Below are positions 1-12,574 of a stretch of DNA of 64,000 bases, one piece after another; positions within the stretch are counted from its first letter, which is position 1, and each line of letters starts with the position of its first letter. The position numbers were made by a program, and so were the translations under genes. The notes beneath the pieces were generated by a model. It was given only the letters and a program-made list of their open reading frames with translations. It was not told the origin of the DNA and did no database searches. The stretch covers positions 594,501 to 658,500 of the forward strand of contig NC_060113.1 of NCBI RefSeq assembly GCF_021155765.1, given 5' to 3'. Source of the stretch: Diprion similis (Eukaryota; Arthropoda; Insecta; Hymenoptera; Diprionidae).

Positions 1-17
1 AGCTCAATATTTTCTAG

Positions 18-3000
18 GACACATACTAGTTTGGAGTGATATTCGGTACAGAGAATATCTTAGTACTAAACGGAAACCAAGCAATTTCAAAACACATGTG
101 AAATCTCTGCGTCTACAGTCGTGCGAAATAACGGCCATTACGAGCCACGAGAAGTAAAGTTATATCTGTTACAATAAGCTTTTTAACTTCTCCATTCGTG
201 GAATCGATAATGGCTAAATTTTATCATCGAAACATCTTATATGTCATAACGTTTTGACTTATTTCCTGATTTTAGTATCGTAGTCGTCGGCAATGTTCTG
301 GGCCACATCAAGTTCTACGACAATAAATTGAGGCTGATGTTTTGGTGTCAGAAATTTGCTCTCGATAGAATTACCGCAATCTCTTTCCATCTCAACTCTC
401 GCCGGAAGGCTCCAATCCAAGTAACAAGCGAATCGTTCGGTAACTTTGCCAATTATACCTGTACAGAGAAAATCGAATTTTCTCATTTTCCAAGAATATT
501 AATTACCGACTAGTTTGTCGATGCCTTTCAATTAATTAAGTGTGAATATTTCACTTGACTGAGGATTTATTTTTCGCAAGTGGCTTCCTCGACCAGTACT
601 CTCGACCGTACTGAAAATTCCGAGGATGACGTTGATAACGAAGAAATGAATGGCGAGGCTTCAGACGATCAAAGTAGAGGGTCCGCCCTTGAAGAATTGC
701 TGTTACCCAGGAAGTCGAAACACGGAATAGAGAAACGTGAAAAGTTCGCCAATCTCGACTCGAATGTTACAATATCCTGGGATTTGGCTCCACCAGTTAA
801 TCCGGACGAAGATGAAATCGTCTTTGACAACCATGTGATGAACCAAAAGCCCGAGAGAATACCCTCAGACTACACCTTGGAACGAACTCCGTTTATTATC
901 GACGATTTTATCGTTTGTACGAAGAAGCTAACGAATCTGCACCACAATATATATATATACCTACCGCAGATCTTCACAGCTATAATTTAATGTTTTTTTT
1001 TCTCCAGTTACAGGCACATCCAGAATAGCTAGAGTAGAAACGTCTCGTCTGAAGTGTCACTACATTTCGCACCAGGCTGTGGCAGCCGTTACAGCTATTG
1101 ATACGCACCCCGACAGGTTATTACTCTTTAATGATCCATGGATCGAACAACATTTTTCGGGACCAACTTCATTAATTGCCGTTCCAACGTAACGTGGAAT
1201 GCGCTGTTGGCTACAGGAACATCCTAGCTACTGGCGACATGGCAGACCGTATCCATTTGTACGAATACAACAGCCATCATCTTCTGGTGTCCAAGCAAAC
1301 TCCACCAATACCTTCTTTCGAAGATTTGATCGCTAATGATATCACGGGAAGGATAAGAAATTATGTAACATGTCTACAGAACCATCAAGAGTCATTGACT
1401 GGTGTCACAGCGTTGAGATTTTCACCAAACGGCAAGAATTACATCACATTATATACTCACTCTCAGATATGGTACACAGCTTTTGATTCTTTTCATTATA
1501 CAATCTCCAGGACGGGAGCTGGCGTGTGGAATGCAGAGCGGTGTTTTGTGGATTCTAAATCCCAGTACCCTGGATCCAGAGGATGAATTGCCGTTCAAGC
1601 ATTCATCGAAGTCGCTTCTTGATATCATTTACTCGGAAAAATCCGATTTCATGGCATACAGGGTACGTAGCATGCTTTCTATTGCATCCCTCCAGAAAAT
1701 CCTTCAACCAATTATTCTTAATTCAAGGATGATAACATGACTGTTGGAGCGTTCCATTACGCGGCATCGAGCGCAGAGGCTGGCGCTGATCCATCAGTTT
1801 GGAATTTTCTGGGCAAACATCGTTCTCACTTTTTGCCAATTAGAGAAGTTCTATTCGGACCGCCATTGATCGGAGGATCGGTACCTCGTCTATTTACTCT
1901 CGCAGAGGACTGTAACTTTATTGAGTACGATTTGGAGAACAGGTGAAATTTCTTTTTACGCAAAGTTGCCGATATGTGAGCCACAATTTTACTCGATTAA
2001 TTTTCATTGTTCGAACTTAGCGGACCATATCCAGAACCCGGTTTAAAGATCTTGAAGATAATCTGTATCGACAGTTCAGCCATTCCTCTTTGCATGGCTT
2101 GGTATCCAAAATTTGAAGTAGAGAGGTTCTTCGTATTTTCTAATACAGAGGTTTGTAATGTTTTATCAATTGCAAATAAAACAAGAGCATGTGCAAAGAA
2201 TGTTGATTTTTAGCACAAATTCAAACTGTTAAACGACTGCACGAAACTGATTCAAGGAACGTATCTTGGTCCGTCTTCCGGGGCTCCAGTCACCAGGATA
2301 ACAGTAAGAATTTGATAATCATTGTTTTAATGAAGGACACCATGACTTAAACCATTCTTTTACACGATCCGAATCCAGTTTTTACCAACGAGAAACATGC
2401 ACAATCAGGCTTACATGGTGTTTGCTACCGATACTCAAATCGGGTTGCAGCTCCTTCCTTTCGACGGGAACCCCTTTACGGTCGTTGGAATTGTTGGTCA
2501 CCCGCAAATGGTGAATTTTTCAAAAACATTAATCACATTCGTAGTTTACCATGACAATAAACATCCGTAACGTTATTTCAGATTACTCATATAACGCTCA
2601 GTCGTTGCGGTGAATTTCTCTTCACTCTTGGCTACCGAGATCCATGCGTTTTAATGTGGAAGATCAACCCGCGGTAATACGAGATGAAAACCTAATCATA
2701 ATAACAATCTCACACAGCAACCAGGCTGGCAACTATTGTTAGAATATTATAAATATTTGAACCAAAAAATCTCTACCAATTTTAACTTATCTTGAAAAAA
2801 ATATTCTGAAGATGTTTCGAACCAAATATTTTACAAACGCTTATTACGTGAAATATTTCTTTCGAAATATCTAGGTAATATTTCAAATGTAATGTTTGGC
2901 TAGAAATATTGGATTATGTTGGCAAAAAATATTTCATTAATGTACTTTATGAAACATTCTTAAGTATCTTTCGAATATTTGAAAATTTTGAAATGATTCT

Positions 3001-4224
3001 ACAATACTACAAGCTACGGACTGCAGACATCGGACATTTCGAAAATATCTGTAGGATATCCCCAAAACTACGTTAAAAAAATGTCAGTCTCCTAATGAAA
3101 TATTTTGCTGATAATACTGAAAACAAAATATTTTGTACGGTTTAGGAATACATGTCAATGAAATAGTTGAAGGTTTAAAAGTAATTTTGCAATACTGAAT
3201 ATCTTATTGCAGGGCTGTCGACATTATGGCTAAACTTGGTGGTTCTAGTCTTTCCCCGTTCTACTGTCTTATTGACGGAGGTCAAGACGGCTGGCTTCTG
3301 AATGAAATGCAGGATCTGTTTTATTATGCACAAATATTGCATCAAGGAGAGAATACAACAGCTACTCGCATCGTGTCGGATAAAGTATCAATAACGCAAC
3401 TACCAAACCTGATGCGAGCTGTTGGATACTATCCTAGTACCTACGAAGTGAGTGATTCCGTTTGAAAATGGCTAAGAGCCGGAGTTTCCGGATTTACAAA
3501 TCTTTTTGACACTCTGCTTGCTTATGACTTTCATCATTTTCGCGAACCGTCCGCATCAGCTGGAAGAGCTTATGACAGAAGTGGTTTCAAAGAATTACGC
3601 GAAAACTGGGCAGCTGGTTGACGAAATCACATTTGAAGATTTTGTCAAATTGTACGTAAACCATCGTCCTGTGTTCGGTACGTCTATGCAGGAGATAAAG
3701 AGAGCCTTTGCAGTGTTTGGAAAACCTGAAATGGAGGATAATCCAATCATTACCAGAGAACAGTTTATAGAGATTCTAACTGGGCATGGTTAGTCACATC
3801 ATCATCTAATCAATCGGGGTAACTGACGTTTAAAAATATTTTCAAAGGAATAAGCTGCACTAATTTCGATTTAGGAGATCGCATGAGTGCTGAACAGGCA
3901 TACAATGCCCTCAGTATCCTGATACCGGTGGAAGACGAATCTGAAAAAGATGCTGGAAATATTACCTTCTCGTTTTTACCCGCGGTAAACTTACTAAACA
4001 GTAACTCTCTATTGGCTAGTTTCATAGCTAATTATTAGCAGCTGAAGGCTTGACGTAAACAACCAGGAACAGACAAGAATACGACATCAATTCGATTGCT
4101 TATAGTAGTATATTATTTTATGGTACAGGATATATCTTACAAAGATTTTGCTGTGGAAATATTGGGCATCGAACCCACTCTGGAGATGAATATCATTCCA
4201 TCAGCCAAGGATACTCCACACTGA
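18..4224 (+). CDS. CFAP251: Cilia- and flagella-associated protein 251 (WDR66), 3' part, 5' truncated
   Basis: Partial gene: the first visible exon opens in phase at 18, so upstream exons lie outside the window. Exons: 18-153, 276-439, 581-916, 1014-1116, 1217-1431, 1511-1662, 1728-1942, 2021-2150, 2214-2303, 2379-2510, 2582-2673, 3213-3447, 3560-3788, 3875-3984, 4129-4224 (TGA). All codon phases close. The protein has WD-repeat blades (GHILVWSD, GHIKFYD, VTALRFSPNG, GVLWILNP), an acidic linker, then the family's C-terminal module with LFYYAQ, LMRAVGYYPS and FVKLYVNHRP, an EF-hand-like region without an obvious canonical calcium loop. In the family, CFAP251 belongs to the calmodulin/spoke-associated complex at the base of axonemal radial spokes, so this gene is probably used in sperm or ciliated neurons. 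The intron at 1432-1510 begins with GC. The last long intron is 2674-3212. Identity is confident; individual boundaries are inferred. Confidence 0.9.
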
Positions 4225-6404
4225 TACAATTCGACAAGACAAATATCTGTAAGTTACGTGTCATTATGCGGTTACATCTTTAAAATCTGCGACGTTCATA
4301 GATCTACTGCATGTTTCATCCACAAGTTTTTCACTCATCGTAAGGCTCAGCACTGAGCTTCAACAATCTGTGATTTTATCGTGAGATTTCGAAATTTGAA
4401 CTTTCACCGACTACTTTTATAACATGAGATCATCTACTCACTATATGCATTGTATGTGTTATACAATCCCTGTAGAACTGTTGCACCTAATTATTTATTA
4501 AATACCGAGTTATTTGATACACGGTTTCAGCCATCTATCATCAATTACTTTCCAAATTTACGGAATGTTCGAAGGTCATTTATTAAAATTGATCAACTCA
4601 TTGTTTCACCGTTCTCACGTCGAAATATGATTCAGCTTGTAATTTTTGCGTCCCTTGTCGAATTCCGGATCACCTAACTCGGAGAAATTATTAACGGAAA
4701 ATTGATGTCTTATTTATGATCTGACTTTTTTTTTTTTTTTTTTTTGTTTTGCTATTTCTTACATGATAAATCCAAAATTGTCGTTCAACACGATAAGCCA
4801 AGTCAAGGTACGAGCAAGGTATTGAATATTACTACTATTCGCAAAGTATAAATCTTGGCCCCACTAGGAAAAATTATACGTATGTTTTACCATACCTAGT
4901 TGGGCCAAGAATCAAAAATCCAACGATCTGCACTCACTCGAGGATAGCCAAGATGTTGCGTATAACGATCAAAAGTAATTATTCAGACTTTCCCAGAAAA
5001 CAAACTTGAATCTGATATAAATTGTTTAAAGCGGAACAAAGCGAAGATTATTTGTCTAGAATTACTTTTCAAAATGTTTTTCTTTGCGACAAATAGTCTA
5101 GTGTGAACATAACATACAGAATAATTGACCAGGAATTTACTGGCATAAATACATAGTGTAACAATAGGTGAAGTACAACACAAGTTATTGTAATGATACA
5201 TAAGTATTATTATAAATAAGCTTTACGGACTATCAAGATAACTGTATATACTTCAACTAATAATTATTAAGTGCAAATAATGAACATGAACAGTAAAATA
5301 CAAAACGTTATAACAAATGTTAATCGCAGCTCGGTCGTAAGTCATACTAAAATTGTAAGCTAATCGATTGAATATTCCATTTTCTAGGCTGAGACTACTT
5401 AGAATTACTTTATCACGTACAGTATTAGCTTAATCCAACAATGTATTTGTATAAGAATTTTTGCTACGCAAAACGTGGAACATGTATTCATATCAGCTCA
5501 ACTTTGCCTTTTTGTGTTTGCATGTTTAATCCTCATCAACGACACCGATTATTAAGAGGTCATTGATCTGTTTTTAATCAATGAAAATTGTACTTTAGAA
5601 ATAATTCATGCAAGTATATATCTGGGGGAAAGGGAGGGTGTTGAGCGGAAAATGTATATAAAATAAATATTATGCTAGCTACGCGCGACGATAGGAAAAA
5701 TTTTAGTTATGTAATAAATTTTTAATGTGAGACAGAGAAAAATGCGTTGGGCAATACAGCACCGGTTAGAAGTATTTGCACCTGCAAATGGATGAATGTA
5801 ACAGGAATACAGGCCTAGACACTGCCAGCAGTGACAACAACCGCATCAGTGCTTACAATTTTTATAACTGTTTTAAATCCTCCAAATTCCATTTTCACTT
5901 CTGTCCAGTTATTGGAACTTTCGTACAACATATGCGAGCTATTCTCTACGATTTTAGGGTTCATCTAGAGTAATCTACACTGATGGCATTAAAAGAAGTA
6001 CAAACAAATTTTTACAGGAAATCCTCATTTCATTGTTATAAACTCTACGTTATATTTACAATTATATACAAACAATTGCTGGTTTGAGAAAAATATCAAC
6101 ACAGGTCACTATTGCGTTATTCATCATGAGACCAAAAGGAGGAAAATGTCAGCTAGTATACCTGGAAGCATTCGCTACATCTTTGGATATTCAACCAATT
6201 TCAACGGTTTGATCAACCACCTCCTGGGCTCTATCACTTTCTAGACCTTGTGGATACATTTTTGTACGAGGGAGCCTAAGCATTCTGTCAGATTGGGTCG
6301 TTTCTTTTCTTTCACTTTGGCAGTCCAACGTAGAAGATTCAGTTTTGTTGAAGGTAGATGTATGTAGTTTCGATTCTTTAGTCGAAAGCTGGCTGTTGGT
6401 ATTA
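4225..6404. other. Convergent intergenic interval / 3' UTRs of CFAP251 and the MESR4-like gene
   Basis: No coding region is supported here. It lies between the CFAP251 stop (4222-4224) and the MESR4-like stop (6405-6407, minus strand), so it should contain both 3' UTRs. A T-run lies near 4727-4745. AATAAA is at 5662-5667 on the plus strand, rather far from the CFAP251 stop. A short perfect-looking hairpin sits at 4853-4910 and is listed separately. Confidence 0.6.
4853..4910. repeat. Small inverted repeat / hairpin
   Basis: TCTTGGCCCCACTAGG at 4853-4868 pairs with CCTAGTTGGGCCAAGA at 4895-4910. That is a 16-bp stem with one mismatch and a 26-nt AT-rich loop. It lies in the convergent 3' UTR interval. 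It could be a structural 3' UTR element, the core of a tiny decayed inverted-repeat element, or chance. The stem is too short for a typical pre-microRNA unless imperfect pairing extends it. Confidence 0.6.
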
Positions 6405-9400
6405 TCAATCAAAGTAATCGTCATTACTGTTAACAATACCATGCTTCTTCCGACAGTCTGGGCAATACCACTTTCCTTTTGGGGGCACCATTATTCCTAC
6501 GCACTCAAAGTGAAACCATTCAATGCGACAGTCATCCCCATCACAAGCTATCATTTCCGATACTTCGTCATACGGACACTGGCAATAGCAATACAAATTG
6601 TCAGAACGTTCCAAGACTGGGGCATTATTCTCAGTCGTGTGAGAATTGTGTTGCAGTAGATGATGCATTGGCGGTGGTTGGTGTTGATGATAATGTTGCT
6701 CCTGCGACTGCTGCTGCTGCAATTGATGATGCTGGTGTAAAAGTGGCTGCTGTTGTCGTTGTTCCTGCTGATGCATTTCAGTGTCAGATCCACTTGAATC
6801 GCTACTGCTGTCTGCCTGTGCTTCAGACTCGCTATCAGATACTGCAAACGTCGGGGATTCCACGTGCTTTGTAACTGCGGCAAAGGGCAGCGAGGTATCC
6901 GAGAACGTTGGCTGTGAGGGTCTCAGATTTGTAACTGGAGCTGGAGCAGGAGTGGGTGGCGGGGGTTCGACCTTTCTCCATTTCAATACTGTTTGCTTTT
7001 CGCTTTCTTCATCGCTCGAGTCGCCGTAAAAACGTTTTGGAACTCGCTTTCTTTTCGATGAACGTTTGTTGTCAGTTTCGGATTCGCTACCAACTGTGTG
7101 AATAGTACTTGAGTTCCCTGTGTGAGATTCCTTTGCAGAACATACTTCTGGGCCAGGTCCCGAGAAGTTTGGAGTGGAAGATCTGCTCGGTACAACTGTT
7201 ATAAAAGCTGGCGTACTTGAGACAAATCCCGGTTTCGTTTGATAAAAGGATTTCGGAATGTTCAACTTTATGGATTCAACAGTTGGGGTGCTCGTTCGCT
7301 GTTTGTCTTTGTCACTTTTCTTTCGTTTCTTTGTCTTGGCTTTCTTCTTTGGCTGCGAAGTGTTTTGAGGGCTTGCAGCAATCACTGGGGAAGCTTGTTT
7401 TACAATTTGTTCCGCCATGTTTATTGCTCCATTGTTGAGGTGTTCTGTTACTGGTGAATCTGATGAAGCAGGTGCAACAGCAGCAAGCAGCGTCAGCTGA
7501 TTACGCTTTTCAGTTAATAGCCTGTTGGCAAGCTGTTGCGGGTGTTCGTCGTAAAAGTCTTCATCAGTTTCAGTCTCATCTGTATCAAGATCCGATTCTC
7601 TGAGTAAAGTGTCTGGAGGAGGTGCCGGATTACACGTGTCGGCAGGACTGGGACCGTTTTCAATTTGCAGTGGCGCCGCAATGGTATCGGGTTCAACCGA
7701 ATCAGAGTTACCTCGTTTTGTCAAGTCCTTGAACTTTCTGCGATCCTTGCGATTCAGTTGTTTTCGAGGTGATCCCTCTGACGCAGAGCTATCTGATTCT
7801 GAGCTACTGGAGGAGCCAGATGAAGAGCTGCCAGATGATGAGCTGCTGCAGCTGCAATTAGTTCCGCATGAGCAATTGCTAGAATCGCTGTTGCTGGATG
7901 AATCGCTTGATGACGTGCTACCACTACGCTTCTTCTTGCGTGGCGTTTTAAGTTTTTTTTTACCGCTTTCATTATCGCAGCCTGCAATTTGAGTGATTCC
8001 TGATTGTATTTCTGGGCTTTTTGGAGGTTTACCATTATAATCGTGTTCAGTGCCATGAGTCTTACTATTTCCAGCATTTACGCCTTCTTCACCAGATGAC
8101 GGATTTATTTTTTCCATCTCAGATGCAACCACACAATAGTCGTGATCAGACAGTACGATACTTCTCAAAATTTCTATCTCTTCATCGCTACTTTTTCTGT
8201 CCGTACTAGATGACTCTTTCATTTCAAGACTAGCCGTGTATGACTTAAAATTATCCCAAATCCCGTCAATTATTTGAACCTCTTCTTTTTTCTCGTCTTC
8301 GTTCAGATCAATTTCAACTGGAGTCTTGATAGACTCAGTAGGCATAAGCTGAACAGGTTCCACAAATTTATCTTCCATAGTTCTAGATTCCTGTTTGAGT
8401 GTATCTTCAGCAGGAGTTCCTTGGTTAGATTCCTTGGAAGGTTGACCCTTCTCATCTTGGCTGTCCGAATCACTATCTGAGGATAAATTCAACGGTGGCA
8501 AATCGTAAACATCGACTACTTTCTTAATGCTTTCTTTATTCTCTTTAGCAACATCTGCTAACTCTGCCATATTGTCATTACTTGTCACTTTATCTCTCCC
8601 AGACCTTTCCTCATCGTCGAGCAGCCGATGATGAGTCTCATCGGGAACATCTACACGGACATCGACTTGTTCTTTGTGATTTTTTTTATGCTTGAGCATC
8701 AACTTCTTTGATATGAATTGTGCAGCACAATTCTCACAACTGTAAGGTGAATCATTGGAATGTAATCGCTTATGCACCTTCAAAGCTACTGCTCGAGAAA
8801 AACTTGAGTTGCATTCTTCGCAAACAAAGGCAGTCGGAGGAATACAAAAATGATAAACATGTGGCCATTTCTTCTGTAAACACTTTTTGCACACAACACT
8901 CTCTGTGCCATGTTTCCAAAAGAGGTGTTTGGTGATATCTGGTTTATTCCTATAAGCAATTCCACATCTGTAGCATAAATGATGGAGTTTGTGTTTCCAG
9001 ACATGGTTAGAAAGTCTCTGCTGGTTTCCCGTTGATTCCAAACAAACATCGCACGCGTGATGTCGCTTCCGAAGGTGAACCATCAGCCGAAACGCAGAAG
9101 GCAGATTATTAGTGGCGCAGAGACAGCAGCGATACTTGACATTTATATTAGGCGAGTAAACTCCCGGACATATGTGGCACAACAATTCGCTATAGCTGTA
9201 AAATGTGGACTTACACATAATACATATTAATATAGTCTTTTGGTGCATTTTTCTATTGTGTAGATACAATTCTTTGTGTACCGACGAATGAAAGCGACAG
9301 TGAAAGCATTCGTATGATCTACCACTGGATACATTGTATGTGCCTGCTGTAGAATTATAGCTATCTAAATTGAAGAAATATGCTTCAATATCTTGCAGGG

Positions 9401-11953
9401 CCTTCTTTATCCTTGATATAAACTGTTCTCTGTGGATTATAATAGCAGGATGTTGAGGAAGGAATCTGTGTTCAGCTAGCATGTGGAGTCCCAATTGCCT
9501 TCCATTCACAGCTATTTGTCGAGCGTGGTTGCAGTAGATGCAAGTCGGACTCGCTGCTTCTATACAGTGCTTAAGAAGTGTCTCAATTTCCATGCTCTCC
9601 ATAGTACCCTCAACATTGAGATCTATACTCGGAACTTCTTGCCCAGCTAAAAGAATACCATCCGATTCATAGTCAGTCTTGTCTTGATTTTCGTCTCGCG
9701 ACTTTTCACCCCCAGAATTATTCTCATCATTTGTGTCTTTGGCTAGTTTCTCAGTTTCATCTATGGTGCAATCGACGACAGCTAGCTTCTCACTGTCGGT
9801 GTCACTTTCCTCTGCATCTAATTGATAACCGCCGGTACTATCTCTTTCTATTTCTGATAAATTTGGTGTCTTTTCTTCGGATGTAGTCCCTTCGCCATTA
9901 TTATTCTCTTCCGACTCTCGATTTATGTTGTAGTTCTCTCTGCTGTTGACGAAGGTATTTGTGTTAGATACTGAGAACTTTGAAACTCTATTTGTGCAGA
10001 TTTTAATTACTAGACTTCTATCTGTTGCAGCGACTGCATTGAATGACACAGATGTCTGAGGTTCTGCCAACTCGTCAACCTCTTCTTTTTCAGTAGACTC
10101 GTTAGGCTCTTCTTCGTCAAGAGGCACCTCGGATTCTTCCTTCTCCACATATTCTTTGGGTGGGTTTCCTTTCAAAATAACATCCAAAGTTTGTACTTCA
10201 TGTTGAGGACTAAATAAAGAATGTGACACTGAACTCCTAACAGGACTGTCAGATCTTTGAATTTCAGAAGAGGTCTCAACATTCTGAGTAGTAACCAGCA
10301 TCCCACTACTATTCTTTTCCTCATTGGCTGACTCATTACAGACGGAATCTACCGAGTTGATTCGTTCGTCTAGTTCTGGGTTCAGGCTCAGTGACACTAA
10401 ATCCTGTACTTGGACCAACTCAGTGCTTTTTATTGGTTCTTTCAACTGAGAAATATCCTCGTCCTGCTGTTTGCTATCTTGATCTGACACTTGACTGGAA
10501 TCTCCGTGAAATCGTGACACTTCCATAATGGTTTCTGTCACGCTATCGTAACTCCCTTGGCTGGTATCTTGTGGTGATTTCTTACTGCAAGATTCTTCCT
10601 CTGGTTTCTCGCCTTTACGCACTGAATCGTTAACACCTGTCATTTCAATGCATCTCGAAACCTCCATAATCGTTTCAGCTACCGTATCTCTGGCAGAGCC
10701 AGTGAGGAACTCTGTATCAGAGCTTTCGCTTATGCCGCAATAAGTTTCGCTGCCATCGTCATTTGCAGGAACAAGCTGTACTTTTTCCTCCATCTTTTCA
10801 GTCTCAAATTGTTTTTGGACCGAGGAATCCAATGTTTTCGACGTATTGCTTGGCTTTAACCTGTTATTTCGTATTATTCGTTTACATATACCCTTTCCGT
10901 TCCCAACTGCTGATTGCATTTGAGTTTTCGTAGATAAGGTGCTATTCACCGGCAGCAGAGTCGCATCTGCAGTTACTGGCTGGGCTTCTGAAACCAAAGC
11001 GCAAGAGGAAGCATGAGAGTCAGTTTGCCTACAAACAGAGCACGTTTTAGCAGTAGTTTGTCTCTGTGGCACAGAACAAAAGTGATTATAAAAGTCATCA
11101 GTCTCGGAAAACACTTTCTCACAGTTGCAGCAGATTAGGTAGCAGGAACCTTTGAAAGCATTATAGAAATCTTCAACAGATTGAAACTCTGTCTCTGGTA
11201 CACTATGCTTGCTTGACAAGTGATACGAGAGTCTCTCAGCCTGACCAAACATTCCAAGGCAAAACAGACATATGTGTCGCTTGTGAACCTCTCTCATATG
11301 CAGAAAAAGATTCCAGTTCTCGAAGTACGTGCCACAAGCAGAGCACAGATATACTTTACGCGTAATCCTAAAGTTTGTAGCTATTGGCATTGAGGTGGAT
11401 TCGGGACTTCCCAAAACTCCCTGCATCGGAGACAATGAAGTGGTACAGTTTCTCTGGTGCTGTTTCAACATCGACATGGTACAGAAAGTGGCTCCTGACT
11501 GACACTTCAAGCACTTGTATTTTGCTGCAGGTTGAAGACCCAGGTACTGGGCGTACTCAGTGATTTTTCCTCTCTTAGTATCCAATTTCTTCTCTTTGAC
11601 TCCTCTTGAATTGAAAGTTTTTGTTTGAAATTGTGTTTCAGCAGATTCTTTCCGCAATATGGTGGGTTGATTTTCTTGCGTCTGAGCAAGAATACGCTTT
11701 TTAAAACCTTTGTATGCTATTCTGGAAGACGAACCAAGGCTTTTGTTAGCGTTATCCTCAGACTCCGAGGAATATAAATTTTCTAACGAACTCGTATTGA
11801 TTTGGTCTGAATGTGAATAAATTGCTTCGTTGTTTGATTCTTCGTGGTTAACCTCCTTGCACTCTTCGTTGACTGCAGCAACTGCGTTATCCATAACTTT
11901 GCTCTCCCCGTCTCCATCTTCCATAATAACGTTGACTACGATCACAGGGTCAC
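6405..11953 (-). CDS. MESR4: MESR4-like C2H2 zinc finger and PHD finger protein (start probably ATG at 11924)
   Basis: One uninterrupted 5.5-kb coding exon. The best start is ATG at 11924-11922 (MEDGDGES), giving about 1839 residues. An acceptor-like TTCCAG just before 11953 implies an upstream exon, so extra N-terminal coding cannot be excluded. Domains: a first C2H2 cluster at about 136-290; a long acidic Ser/Glu-rich region; a second dense C2H2 cluster at about 794-1085 (for example YSCENCAAQF); a Ser-rich tract with two CSC groups at about 1330-1380; a Gln/His-rich tract at about 1716-1761; and a C-terminal PHD at about 1776-1825 (YCYCQC, MIACDGDDC, IEWFHFECVG, KWYCPDC). The PHD closely resembles the ING type, which reads H3K4me3. 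The arrangement matches insect MESR4 (misexpression suppressor of ras 4), a nuclear regulator. Gene identity is inferred from architecture; the PHD and zinc fingers are clear. Confidence 0.75.
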
Positions 11954-12494
11954 CTGGAATCAACATTTACAATAAGATTCATAACTCAAAGCAGTGTTTG
12001 CCAATTTACCACGCTATGCTAAAATCTTTTCATATGAAGTGTTTAATAATACGTATTCATAGTAGATTATGGGTAAAAAAACCGAACAAATAAGATTCAA
12101 GCCTGCTTTTTGGATTGGATTGGAAATTATTTTTGTACTGTTAAGCTGCACCATATGACAGGTGCTTGTCAAATAGTGTTGAGCATTAAAATAAAAAATA
12201 GTAATTGACTCTAAAAAAGTCTGAGAATTTTAAGTTTGCCTGTTGTTTCTTAGTGGCGCACATCTCATATGATAGAAATGTATCCTGTCATTATAATACT
12301 TTGACTTTCAGGACGTTCTGTTAGCAAAAATATTCGGTGTATTACTACATAATTCAATTATATGCAAGGCTTTGAATACGATAGTTTCTACAAAAATACA
12401 GTGCGTATAAAATGCTCACAGCTCTTTGAATTGCCTAATTATATGTTGCGTAATGATAAAATTTGTATGTCAAGACGAATCAAAAGACCAATGG

Positions 12495-12574
12495 TATATA
12501 TGTATATATATATATGTATATATATATATACATGTATATATACATATGACATACAGGTGTATATATATACACCT
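12495..12574. repeat. (AT)n / TATATG-type microsatellite with a 20-bp palindrome
   Basis: Alternating TA tracts interrupted by single G or C bases run from about 12495 to 12550, followed by a perfect 20-bp palindrome at 12555-12574. It lies in the presumed first intron or upstream region of the MESR4-like gene. Confidence 0.8.

Noticed and set aside
6479..8209. Open frames on the plus strand opposite the MESR4-like gene
   Set aside because: They are antisense readings of Gln/His-, Ser- and acidic-rich codons of the real gene.
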